Of a stretch of DNA of 28,073 nt, positions 6,610 through 12,628 are shown in pieces (the first letter of the stretch is position 1; each line of letters begins with the position of its first letter). Made by a program: the position numbers and the translations under genes. This stretch comes from a virus: the IMG/VR virus record IMGVR_UViG_3300025276_000166, positions 1 through 28,073 of that record; one strand, 5' to 3'. The notes under the pieces are model-generated. The model had not been told where the DNA came from. It did not search any database and saw nothing but the letters and a program-made list of their open reading frames with translations.

Positions 6610-6743
6610 GATTAGGAGATTTAGTATATTACATTACTTACTACACTGGTATAAGGTGGCTTTGGAAAAAGATTAACCCAAACTGTGAGTGTGACAAAAG
6701 ACGTGAAGAATGGAACGATATAGACTTAGACTTATGGAAATAG
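6606..6743 (+). CDS. 45-residue mini-protein with CxCDKRREEW motif
   Basis: MRLGDLVYYITYYTGIRWLW is followed by NPNCECDKRREEWND. The tGI-x-W ... C-x-C-x-KR-x-x-x-x-N layout is one I associate with tiny proteins repeatedly found in flavobacterial phages; their role is unknown. The ATG overlaps the stop of the sigma-like gene, and the 3' end overlaps the next gene by ten bases. The aromatic N-terminal half may associate with membrane. Confidence 0.6.
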   Translation: MRLGDLVYYITYYTGIRWLWKKINPNCECDKRREEWNDIDLDLWK

Positions 6744-6931
6744 AACACAGAGAAAAATGGAAGCGGTTTAAAGCTGACGTAAAAGGAAAGTTATCAAAAG
6801 AACAATATAAGCTCTTATGCCACCTGCATTCAGTCTACTATAAGCACAAGTATCACGAGCCCTGTAGTTGCAACCCTAAACGCTTAATACAATGGATTAA
6901 CGAAATAGATAAAATATATGCCAAAAATTAA
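6734..6931 (+). CDS. 65-residue protein with HxxxYxH...PCxCNP motif
   Basis: I use the ATG at 6734 (MEIEHREKWKRF...), which overlaps the previous gene by ten bases; an in-frame ATG at 6710 would overlap far more and adds residues that look like an out-of-frame shadow. The C-terminal half contains HLHSVYYKHKYHEPCSCNPK, a conserved small-protein motif of flavobacterial phages with a possible Cys/His metal site, then IQWINEIDKIY. Function unknown. Confidence 0.6.
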   Translation: MEIEHREKWKRFKADVKGKLSKEQYKLLCHLHSVYYKHKYHEPCSCNPKRLIQWINEIDKIYAKN

Positions 6932-7376
6932 AGACATACATAAGTTTGAACAGTCAGTAGTAACGCTATTGAATTTAGATGGCTGGACGTTAAACCATAC
7001 TGGAGAAGGTAGTGAAAGCTGGGACGCTGAGGGTAAAACACCCAAAGACCAAGACTGTATTATAGAAATGAAATTTAGGAATAAATACTATGAGACTAAG
7101 ATAATAGAAAAGGATAAGTTTGATAGATTAATAAACACTGGTAAGGTTGCTTTGTATTTTGTTAATGACCCCAAAGGAAATTATATGTTTTGGCTCAATA
7201 AGCTTAAAGACCTAGAAATTAAAAAAATGTATTGCCCAAGCACAACCCTTTGGAATAGCCGCAAGGTATCTAAGTCTTGTTATTTACTTAAAGAAAGCGA
7301 TGCAGCTATAATAAACATTAATGAAGAAGACACTGAGCTAGGTATCTGGGGTAGCTATTTTAAGGTAAAAGAATAA
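6918..7376 (+). CDS. PD-(D/E)XK nuclease-like protein
   Basis: A 152-residue protein. Residues 34-64 (ESWDAEGKTPKDQDCIIEMK, FRNKYYETKIIE) hold an acidic residue (D44 or D46) followed by E50-M-K52, the D...E-x-K core of PD-(D/E)XK nucleases on a predicted beta-hairpin. The rest (ALYFVNDPKGNYMFWLN) suits the second half of that fold. This family includes resolvases and degradation nucleases. It overlaps the upstream gene by 14 bases and ends just before early promoter P2. Substrate unknown; resolvase, host DNA degradation and recombination are all possible. Confidence 0.6.
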   Translation: MPKIKDIHKFEQSVVTLLNLDGWTLNHTGEGSESWDAEGKTPKDQDCIIEMKFRNKYYETKIIEKDKFDRLINTGKVALYFVNDPKGNYMFWLNKLKDLEIKKMYCPSTTLWNSRKVSKSCYLLKESDAAIININEEDTELGIWGSYFKVKE

Positions 7377-7384
7377 AATACTTT

Positions 7385-7424
7385 GTTTATAATTTGTTTA
7401 TAAGTATAATTTGTATTATGTTTG
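7385..7424 (+). promoter_or_regulatory. early promoter element P2
   Basis: GTTTATAATTTGTTTATAA (7385-7403) contains the -33 box TTTG at 7393-7396. After a 20-base spacer comes TATGTTTG (7417-7424), a perfect TAnnTTTG -7 box. The ATG of the next gene follows only four bases later (7429), so the transcript should be leaderless or nearly so. This is the best Bacteroidota housekeeping promoter in the window. Confidence 0.75.
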
Positions 7425-7428
7425 TAAA

Positions 7429-7569
7429 ATGAAAACACAACTAGACGATTTAAACCAAGAGTTAAAAGACATTGATAGGACGCTAAAAAAAGATGTGCCT
7501 TACGAGCTTAGGCTTAAGTTACTTAAAAGACAAGAAATAGTAAGAAGTATAATAATTAATATCCAATAA
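7429..7569 (+). CDS. 46-residue helical mini-protein
   Basis: MKTQLDDLNQELKDIDRTLK and LRLKLLKRQEIVRSIIINIQ give an almost fully helical, charged protein, probably a coiled coil. It is the first gene behind promoter P2, with almost no leader. Function unknown. Confidence 0.6.
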   Translation: MKTQLDDLNQELKDIDRTLKKDVPYELRLKLLKRQEIVRSIIINIQ

Positions 7570-7570
7570 A

Positions 7571-7750
7571 ATGAAAAAGACAAAAACAGGATTACACATT
7601 GACGTAAAAGGTAAACGTATTGAAGTCTATACTCAGAAGGAGTTAGAGAAGTTAGAAGCAGAAGCTAATGAAAGATTAGATTTTCTTGTAGTACTTGCTT
7701 TGGCTGGGTGCTTAATTACTGTTGGATTTATAATAGGCCTTACAGTATGA
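7571..7750 (+). CDS. 59-residue tail-anchored membrane protein
   Basis: A hydrophilic N-terminal half (TGLHIDVKGKRIEVYTQKEL and a Glu-rich helix) is followed by a C-terminal membrane span (about residues 38-58, FLVVLALAGCLITVGFIIGL), so the bulk should face the cytoplasm. It starts one base after the previous stop. It is expressed with early genes, so a role in the infected cell membrane (for example superinfection exclusion) is conceivable but not shown. Confidence 0.6.
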   Translation: MKKTKTGLHIDVKGKRIEVYTQKELEKLEAEANERLDFLVVLALAGCLITVGFIIGLTV

Positions 7751-8022
7751 CATTACTTCAAAGACAGTCTTACGTTCTTTGGTTTAATTTTATATCCGAT
7801 AGGGTTTTAAAGTGGTCTAATGCAAAGCCAAAAAACAAAGACCTTAAGCACTTTATACAAGGAGTTAGCGAGATAGGTCAGTATGTTAACCAGCTTAACA
7901 TAGAGAATAAGGTTTTAACTCAAAGAGTTAGTGCTGTAAGAGATAGCAAGAACCAAACTATCTTAGAGCTTAATAAACAAATAGAAGATTTACAAAACAA
8001 ATTAAAACAATACGATATATGA
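7747..8022 (+). CDS. 91-residue protein with C-terminal coiled coil
   Basis: I choose the ATG at 7747 (MTLLQRQSYVLWFNFISDRV), which overlaps the previous stop as ATGA; upstream in-frame codons fall in the membrane gene. The N-terminal part is aromatic and the C-terminal part (ILELNKQIEDLQNKLKQYD) is a clear coiled coil. Its stop overlaps the next start. Function unknown. Confidence 0.6.
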   Translation: MTLLQRQSYVLWFNFISDRVLKWSNAKPKNKDLKHFIQGVSEIGQYVNQLNIENKVLTQRVSAVRDSKNQTILELNKQIEDLQNKLKQYDI

Positions 8023-8141
8023 ATGAATGGGACGAATACATAGATTCACCAGATGCAGAAACAGAATGCCGAACTTGTGGCATAGAAACTAACGGAGATA
8101 CTTATTGTTCAAGGTCTTGTTATAACTACGATACAGAATGA
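8019..8141 (+). CDS. 40-residue zinc-ribbon-like mini-protein
   Basis: An acidic start (MNEWDEYIDSPDAETE) is followed by CRTCG and YCSRSC, two Cys pairs spaced as in a treble-clef zinc finger. ATGA overlaps link it to both the coiled-coil gene and the exonuclease, suggesting coupled translation. Function unknown. Confidence 0.6.
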   Translation: MNEWDEYIDSPDAETECRTCGIETNGDTYCSRSCYNYDTE

Positions 8142-8851
8142 TACTATTAGTAGATGCAGACAGTTTAATATTTGCAGCTTGTTATAAGAAACGAGAACAC
8201 AAAGATGGTGAGAGGTTTTATACAGACATAGAAGACGCTAAGTCTAAGTTTGATGAGCAGTTTATGAGCATTGTAAACAAGCTAGAAGATATGTACCCAG
8301 TTGAAAGGGTTATAACTTTCAGCGGTTCAAAGGGAAACTTTAGAAAGCTAATAACTCCAGTATATAAAGCAAATAGAAAGAACGCAGATTTACCACCATT
8401 ACTAAATGAAATGCACCAATTTGTAAAAGAAGAGTACGATAGTGTTTGGGGTTATGGTATAGAAACAGATGATATTGTTGCTAGGTATTGGTATGAACTT
8501 TCAAACGAAGTAGGTAGGGACAATGTTATGATAGTCAGTATTGATAAAGACTACAAACAATTTCCAGCCCTTATATACAATTACCATTATAAGCATAAAG
8601 TCATACTAGATATATCAGAAGAGGAAGCTATATATAATTTCTACGAGCAAATGATTATTGGGGATGGAGCTGATAATGTTCAATACTTTAAAGGTAAAGG
8701 GAAAGTCTTTGCTGGTAAATGGTTTAAGGGTTGTGAAACTAAGTACCAATATACTAGAAGAATGTACGAATTATTTAAACAAGAATATAAAGGTAAAGCA
8801 CGACAGAATTATGTTGAATGTTACCATTTATTGAAACTAAGAACAGAATGA
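8138..8851 (+). CDS. 5'-3' exonuclease / flap endonuclease
   Basis: A 237-residue FEN/T5-exonuclease-type protein. Metal-binding acidic residues are in place: Asp6 and Asp8 in LLVDADSL, E109-T-D111-D112 in GYGIETDDIVA, and D136 and D138 in VSIDKDYKQF. YKANRK (76-81) supplies the basic residues of the helical arch, and GDGADN (175-180) is the helix-hairpin-helix metal site. It probably removes RNA primers or 5' flaps during phage replication. No DNA polymerase is encoded, so host polymerase is presumably used. It is the largest gene of the P2 operon. Confidence 0.9.
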   Translation: MILLVDADSLIFAACYKKREHKDGERFYTDIEDAKSKFDEQFMSIVNKLEDMYPVERVITFSGSKGNFRKLITPVYKANRKNADLPPLLNEMHQFVKEEYDSVWGYGIETDDIVARYWYELSNEVGRDNVMIVSIDKDYKQFPALIYNYHYKHKVILDISEEEAIYNFYEQMIIGDGADNVQYFKGKGKVFAGKWFKGCETKYQYTRRMYELFKQEYKGKARQNYVECYHLLKLRTE

Positions 8852-8970
8852 TTAGATTTGTTTACGACCTAGACATAGTCTTAGAAGCAATAGAAAACCA
8901 AGACTACGATGACGCAGTTAAAATGATTAAAGATATAAAGGAAGATTTAAGAATTATAGCATTATTATAA
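8848..8970 (+). CDS. 40-residue acidic mini-protein
   Basis: MIRFVYDLDIVLEAIENQDY is followed by a helical, acidic stretch DDAVKMIKDIKEDLRII. It overlaps the exonuclease stop (ATGA) and is the last gene before promoter P3. No domain recognised. Confidence 0.55.
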   Translation: MIRFVYDLDIVLEAIENQDYDDAVKMIKDIKEDLRIIALL

Positions 8971-8978
8971 AAAAAAGT

Positions 8979-9018
8979 GTTTATAATTTGTTTATAACTA
9001 TAAAAGGTTTTATATTGC
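8979..9018 (+). promoter_or_regulatory. early promoter element P3, upstream of the modification operon
   Basis: The 19-base block at 8979-8997 is identical to that of P2 and includes TTTG (8987-8990). A 20-base spacer leads to TATATTGC (9011-9018), a two-mismatch version of TAnnTTTG. The leader before the ATG at 9040 is A/C-rich (AAAAAACAAAACAATG). Confidence 0.65.
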
Positions 9019-9039
9019 AGTATCTTAAAAAACAAAACA

Positions 9040-9210
9040 ATGAAATACAAAGCAAATTTAAAAGTGACAGGAAACAAAGTGTTTAGTTATAACACACACG
9101 TTGCAACCATTGAAGGCAATGACTTAATACAATTAGGTTATTGGAGCCAAACCACTCAGAAGCATATTAACCACGTAGCTGAAGAACTTGACTTAATATT
9201 AATAAATTAG
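9040..9210 (+). CDS. 56-residue protein with YWSxTTxKHINxVAxEL motif
   Basis: The C-terminal half, GYWSQTTQKHINHVAEELDL, matches a small conserved protein type found in many phages and plasmids of Bacteroidota and other bacteria, with no assigned function. The N-terminal part is beta-like. It is the first gene of the P3 operon that continues into the dioxygenase and glycosyltransferase genes. Confidence 0.65.
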   Translation: MKYKANLKVTGNKVFSYNTHVATIEGNDLIQLGYWSQTTQKHINHVAEELDLILIN

Positions 9211-9212
9211 AT

Positions 9213-9431
9213 ATGAAACTATTTGAAGACGAATGGGGCATTGATGAATCACCAATAGAAGACGTAGAAATTACAACTACATTATTATACTTTAGTAAGT
9301 CAGAGTTAAAAGAATTTAAAGCATTATGTAAAAAAGGTATAAAGATAGAGTTCCAAGAAGACTACCAGCAAAAGGGAAACCTAAGTGATTTACTTTTAAA
9401 GGTACTAAAACAAAGATATGAAAATAGATAA
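9213..9431 (+). CDS. 72-residue acidic protein, unknown function
   Basis: An acidic N-terminus (MKLFEDEWGIDESPIEDVEI) precedes FSKSELKEFKALCKKGIK and GNLSDLLLKVLKQRY, which look like short helices; a small DNA- or protein-binding role is possible. It starts two bases after the previous stop and overlaps the dioxygenase gene by 14 bases. Small genes of this form recur in flavobacterial phages. Confidence 0.6.
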   Translation: MKLFEDEWGIDESPIEDVEITTTLLYFSKSELKEFKALCKKGIKIEFQEDYQQKGNLSDLLLKVLKQRYENR

Positions 9432-10290
9432 AATAATAGTTAAAAGGGTTTTAGATAACGATAAAGCTGCAAAGCTAAAAACTAAGTTCCTTAATACAAG
9501 CCACTACAATACATTAATCACAAAGGATTGCGATGCCTTTGACAACTGTGGAAACCTATTGTTTAGGTTCAGGAAAAATGCAATACCAATAGACGTGCTC
9601 AAAAATGGCGTTGATGCCTTTAGGGGTTCTATAGAAGTGACTGAGGGTCGTGGCTCTGCAAGTGGGAGCAGCCATAAACGAATCAGGAAAGATGGTAGTG
9701 TAAGCAATATAACAGTAGGGAATAAAGTAGAGTCTGGGAATGTGGGTTTTATGGATAGCGGTGCTATGGTTAAATATTGCAGAACGACAGCATTTGCAAA
9801 GAACCACTTTGATAAGTTTAAACAAGGTATTCCGTTCGTTGAGTTTATTGATAAAAAATATGCTGAGTTATGCCCAGTTCATTACGCCAAACAAAAAGCG
9901 ATTGCAGATGGTACGAACAGGAACTATGTTATAGGGGATACTAGCTTTACAACGGTAACTGTTAATAAAAACTTCCGTACGGCTTGCCACCAAGATGCTG
10001 GCGACTTCCGAGAGGGGTTTGGAAACCTTATTGTGTATCGTGAAGGTAATTATGATGGAGGATACTTTGTGATGCCAGAGTTTGGGGTTGCTATTGATTT
10101 AGAAAATACTGACTTATTATTTGCAGACGTACACAAGTGGCACGCAAATACAGAGTTTACTAATTGCAGCGATGATTGGTTACGCATAAGTTTCGTTATG
10201 TACTATCGTGAAAATATGATTAAATGCAGTAGCCCAAGCGGTGAACTGCAAAAAGCTAAAATGGATAAAACTGGTTACTTAACATTATAA
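9418..10290 (+). CDS. TET/JBP-family 2-oxoglutarate/Fe(II) dioxygenase (DNA base hydroxylase)
   Basis: A 290-residue protein. The catalytic core spans about residues 165-270: TTVTVNKNFRTACHQDAGDF gives the iron ligands His191 and Asp193, GFGNLIVYREGNYDGGYFVM the central strands, LLFADVHKWHANTEF the distal histidine (His239 or His242), and DDWLRISFVMYYRENM the 2-oxoglutarate-binding Arg256. This F-R-x-A-C-H-x-D ... V-H-x-W-H-x-N ... R-x-S-x-V-x-Y-x-R-E-N pattern is diagnostic of TET/JBP enzymes, which oxidise the methyl group of 5-methylcytosine or thymine in DNA. The N-terminal 110 residues include a Gly/Ser-rich basic loop (GRGSASGSSHKRIRKDGS), perhaps DNA-binding. Downstream nuclease-like and glycosyltransferase genes complete a likely DNA hypermodification operon. 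No cytosine C5-methyltransferase is seen, so the target base is uncertain. Confidence 0.85.
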   Translation: MKIDKIIVKRVLDNDKAAKLKTKFLNTSHYNTLITKDCDAFDNCGNLLFRFRKNAIPIDVLKNGVDAFRGSIEVTEGRGSASGSSHKRIRKDGSVSNITVGNKVESGNVGFMDSGAMVKYCRTTAFAKNHFDKFKQGIPFVEFIDKKYAELCPVHYAKQKAIADGTNRNYVIGDTSFTTVTVNKNFRTACHQDAGDFREGFGNLIVYREGNYDGGYFVMPEFGVAIDLENTDLLFADVHKWHANTEFTNCSDDWLRISFVMYYRENMIKCSSPSGELQKAKMDKTGYLTL

Positions 10291-10300
10291 AACAAAAACA

Positions 10301-10756
10301 ATGGAAACAACTACAAAACAAAGCAAAGGATTGAAGTTTGAATCATTCATTATGGATTGGTTCGCAGAAAACCACAAGATTAACCTAAGCCATTATACAA
10401 CTTATGATGAGCAAATACACAAAGGGGAAAACAGGCAGGGAATAGAAATAAAGAACGACCAGATGTTTAAAAAAACTGGAAACCTATTTATAAGCGTAGA
10501 GCGTGACTATGGTTACAAGAAGCACCCAAGCGGGATATACAAAGACCAGAGCTGGCTTTATGTTATAGGTGATGTAGATTGCTTTTATATTTTTGCTGTA
10601 AAGCATTTAAAACAAGTTTACGAAGTTAATGATTTACCTTTGTTTAGCGGTTTTAAAACACCAAAGGGTGGTACAGAAAAAGGTTACTTATTAAGTAGGA
10701 AAAATGCTGATAAGTTTTGTATTCAAAAAGTAACAAGTCAAACAAAATTATTCTAA
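10301..10756 (+). CDS. PD-(D/E)XK-like nuclease domain protein in the modification operon
   Basis: A 151-residue protein. GENRQGIEIKNDQMFKKTGN (residues 42-61) carries E49-I-K51 with acidic partners before and after (Glu43, Glu67), and LFISVERDYG follows; this fits a PD-(D/E)XK restriction-type core. DQSWLYVIGDVDCFYIFAVK continues as the second beta layer. Relatives are scattered through phages as hypothetical proteins. It lies between the dioxygenase and the glycosyltransferase and overlaps the latter by one base, so it may read modified or unmodified DNA, for example degrading unmodified host DNA. That role is inference. It has the shared leader ATAAAACAAAAACAATG. Confidence 0.6.
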   Translation: METTTKQSKGLKFESFIMDWFAENHKINLSHYTTYDEQIHKGENRQGIEIKNDQMFKKTGNLFISVERDYGYKKHPSGIYKDQSWLYVIGDVDCFYIFAVKHLKQVYEVNDLPLFSGFKTPKGGTEKGYLLSRKNADKFCIQKVTSQTKLF

Positions 10757-11499
10757 TGGATTATATAATAACTTGCATAAGCCATAATCGGCACGAAAAC
10801 GTAAAAGACTTTTTTGAAAAAGCTGGAACGGAAGAAGTTGTTTTTTTTGTTAAAGACCAAACAGACATTGACAATTATAGATTGAATGGTGCTAAGGAAG
10901 TAATTGCTTCAGGGGGATTAATGGATAGCAGGAATGCAGCTCTAGATTATTGTTTTAATAATGGTAAAATATGCGTAGAGTTAAGTGATGACCTTGAATC
11001 AATAATGGTTAATGACTTTACTGGTAAAAGAACAAAGAAATATTGCACTGTAATTGAATCATTAAGTAATATAATGCCTAAATTTATTGAGTCAGATTAT
11101 TACCTAGCTGGGTTCCCGCCTACTAATAACCCATTCTTTGCCCTTAATAAATACGACTTGAATAAATTTATTGTTGGCGACTTCTTGATTATAAAGCCTA
11201 CAAGTATAAGGTTTGACAATAATTTAAAGCTAAAGGAAGATTATGATTTTTGTTTAAGTTTTATGAAATTAAAGGGTGGGTGCATACGTTATGCAGATTA
11301 TTTAATGTCATTTAAACACTACTCTAATAAAGGTGGGGCGGTTGATTATAGGACAGCAGAACTAGAGCAAAAGACCATAAAATACCTTACTCAGAAATGG
11401 GGTGATTGCATAAAGTTAAACACTAAACGGGAAAACGAAATACTATTAAATAAAAACAGTTATAAAATTTTAAATTCTAAACAAATAAATTTATTTTAA
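10756..11499 (+). CDS. putative TET-associated glycosyltransferase (DNA base glycosylation)
   Basis: A 247-residue GT-A-type protein. I take the ATG at 10756, overlapping the previous stop as TAATG; a TTG at 10717 lies inside the upstream gene. YIITCISHNR starts the nucleotide-binding strand; GGLMDSRNAALDY (residues 53-65) is the substrate-positioning helix; VELSDDLESI (74-83) holds the metal-binding Asp78-Asp79; and KEDYDFCLSF (160-169) a candidate acidic active-site pair. The SRNxxLDY-then-SDDL arrangement matches TET-associated glycosyltransferases, which add sugar to hydroxymethylated bases. Adjacency to the dioxygenase strongly supports this. The sugar is unknown. A glycosyltransferase acting on protein or cell surface is the alternative. 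Confidence 0.72.
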   Translation: MDYIITCISHNRHENVKDFFEKAGTEEVVFFVKDQTDIDNYRLNGAKEVIASGGLMDSRNAALDYCFNNGKICVELSDDLESIMVNDFTGKRTKKYCTVIESLSNIMPKFIESDYYLAGFPPTNNPFFALNKYDLNKFIVGDFLIIKPTSIRFDNNLKLKEDYDFCLSFMKLKGGCIRYADYLMSFKHYSNKGGAVDYRTAELEQKTIKYLTQKWGDCIKLNTKRENEILLNKNSYKILNSKQINLF

Positions 11500-11726
11500 T
11501 GAGATCAACCTATTTACATTACGAGAACGGTAAAGGCTATGACGTTATAGACTTTATAAAAGATTATGAGCTAAACTTTAACAGAGGTAATATTATTAAG
11601 TATATTTGCAGGAGTGGTAAAAAAGATGATGAGCTTAAAGACTTAGAAAAAGCAGCCGACTACTTAAGGCGAGAGATAGAATACTTAAGAGATCAGAAAG
11701 AACAATGGATAGAAAAAAATAAATAA
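11499..11726 (+). CDS. DUF3310 (SaV-like) protein
   Basis: A 75-residue protein with the DUF3310 signature: YDVIDFIKDYELNFNRGNII, KYICRSGKK and DLEKAADYLRREIEYL. This all-helical family is widespread in phages of Firmicutes, Proteobacteria and Bacteroidota, usually among nucleotide-metabolism or replication genes; its activity is not established. Here it is coupled to the glycosyltransferase by a one-base overlap, so it may be part of the same transcription unit rather than the same pathway. Confidence 0.85.
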   Translation: MRSTYLHYENGKGYDVIDFIKDYELNFNRGNIIKYICRSGKKDDELKDLEKAADYLRREIEYLRDQKEQWIEKNK

Positions 11727-11727
11727 T

Positions 11728-11898
11728 ATGAATAAAAAGAAACACACCCAAATTCAAAGAATACTAAGACTTGAAAATATAGTAACACAGCTATACGTAA
11801 AAGTAGAAGCTTTAAAAACTATAATAGATAAAGAACAAATAGATGACGAACAAATAGAATTAGAACACCAAGAAAAAGTAAGGGGAGTACAAAACTAA
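11728..11898 (+). CDS. 56-residue coiled-coil mini-protein
   Basis: Starts two bases after the DUF3310 stop. The protein (MNKKKHTQIQRILRLENIVT, then QLYVKVEALKTIIDKEQ) is a continuous charged helix with heptad spacing. Similar short coiled-coil proteins are typical of flavobacterial phage early regions. Function unknown. Confidence 0.55.
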   Translation: MNKKKHTQIQRILRLENIVTQLYVKVEALKTIIDKEQIDDEQIELEHQEKVRGVQN

Positions 11899-11909
11899 AA
11901 TAAAAACTT

Positions 11910-12044
11910 ATGTATATAAATATAGAACTAAAACCAACAGAAAAAAAAGACTACTATAAATTCGTTATCAATGGGCTTAAGCTAGGAGAATGGGAACGAA
12001 GCGAACTAAGACACTTAATAGAAGTAATAGACAACAAAATATAA
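11910..12044 (+). CDS. 44-residue mini-protein with INGLKLGEWERSELRHL motif
   Basis: MYINIELKPTEKKDYYKFVI precedes NGLKLGEWERSELRHLIEVI. The short motif G-L-K-x-G-x-W-x-R-x-E-L-R-x-L looks like a recurrent phage mini-protein that I have no name for. Its stop overlaps the ATG of the next gene (TAATG), which decides the start of that gene. Confidence 0.55.
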   Translation: MYINIELKPTEKKDYYKFVINGLKLGEWERSELRHLIEVIDNKI

Positions 12045-12571
12045 TGAAGTTAGAAACAATAAAACAAGCGGTAAATAATAAATTCAATTTAGACATTACC
12101 TTAGACACAAGACAAAGAAACTACACATACGCTAAGAAAGTATTTTGTAAACTTGCTTATGAATCTGGCAGCACCTTTAGGGAAGTAGGGGAAACAATTA
12201 AAAAAAGTCATTGCAATATACTACACCACGTTAATAGCGTAAACGTAATAAGCATAGAGGATAAAAAGAAACACGACGAAATTATAAAAGAGTTAGACTT
12301 AACCTTCTCAAGCCCCTTCTTTAATTTAGAACAAGCCAAAATAAAAAAAGAAATAAAGAAAAAAGAAACAAAAAAAACTATAAAAGAAATACAAGACGTT
12401 ATAGACGTTTTAAGTGGCTGGGATATAGAAACAGTAGCAGAGTTTAAACAAACACGCTTAGACCCCTTTAACGCATCATTAAAGCATAGGATAAAGCCTA
12501 AGACAATAAAAGAAGTAAAAGGAGCTATTCTAAACAAGAGATTAAATAACCCATTACTAAGCTATAGCTAA
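12044..12571 (+). CDS. DNA-binding protein with DnaA domain IV-like helix-turn-helix
   Basis: A 175-residue protein. I use the ATG at 12044, coupled to the previous stop; an in-frame ATG at 11990 would run through the 44-residue gene. Residues 1-70 (LETIKQAVNNKFNLDI, RQRNYTYAKKVFCKLAYESG, TFREVGETIKKSHCNILHHV) follow DnaA domain IV: an early Arg-rich helix, then a turn-and-helix with the S/D-H-x-x-I/V-x-H recognition segment. The rest is very lysine-rich, with a helix (IQDVIDVLSGWDIETVAEFK) and basic tail. The ATPase part of DnaA is absent. It could mark the phage origin or act as a late switch or repressor, being the last gene before the first late element. Confidence 0.6.
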   Translation: MKLETIKQAVNNKFNLDITLDTRQRNYTYAKKVFCKLAYESGSTFREVGETIKKSHCNILHHVNSVNVISIEDKKKHDEIIKELDLTFSSPFFNLEQAKIKKEIKKKETKKTIKEIQDVIDVLSGWDIETVAEFKQTRLDPFNASLKHRIKPKTIKEVKGAILNKRLNNPLLSYS

Positions 12572-12602
12572 AATAAATACAAAACGTTTATATATTAGTA
12601 AG
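12570..12602 (+). promoter_or_regulatory. late element L1 (before terminase small subunit)
   Basis: First of five 33-base elements: AAAATAAATA, seven bases, then TTTATATATTAGTAAG. It matches L2 at all but four positions. The start codon of the next gene is 26 bases beyond it. Probably a phage-specific late promoter. Confidence 0.6.
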
Positions 12603-12628
12603 TTCAGTTAACTAATTAAATACTGATT

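Noticed and set aside
9740-9934. Second + strand open frame within the dioxygenase gene
   Set aside because: It overlaps the well-supported TET/JBP gene in another frame and encodes no recognisable domain.
10717-10755. TTG start extending the glycosyltransferase
   Set aside because: It falls within the upstream nuclease-like gene; ATG 10756 overlaps that gene's stop and begins right at the first strand of the GT-A fold.
11990-12043. Upstream ATG extending the DnaA-like gene by 18 residues
   Set aside because: The extension overlaps the 44-residue gene at 11910-12044 for most of its length, while ATG 12044 gives the same TAATG coupling seen throughout the genome.
12208-12537. Long open frame on the minus strand (109 codons) opposite the DnaA-domain-IV-like gene
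   Set aside because: It lies entirely antisense to a coherent + strand gene, its product is a hydrophobic Ser/Phe-rich string typical of reversed Lys/Glu codons, and every other gene is on the + strand.
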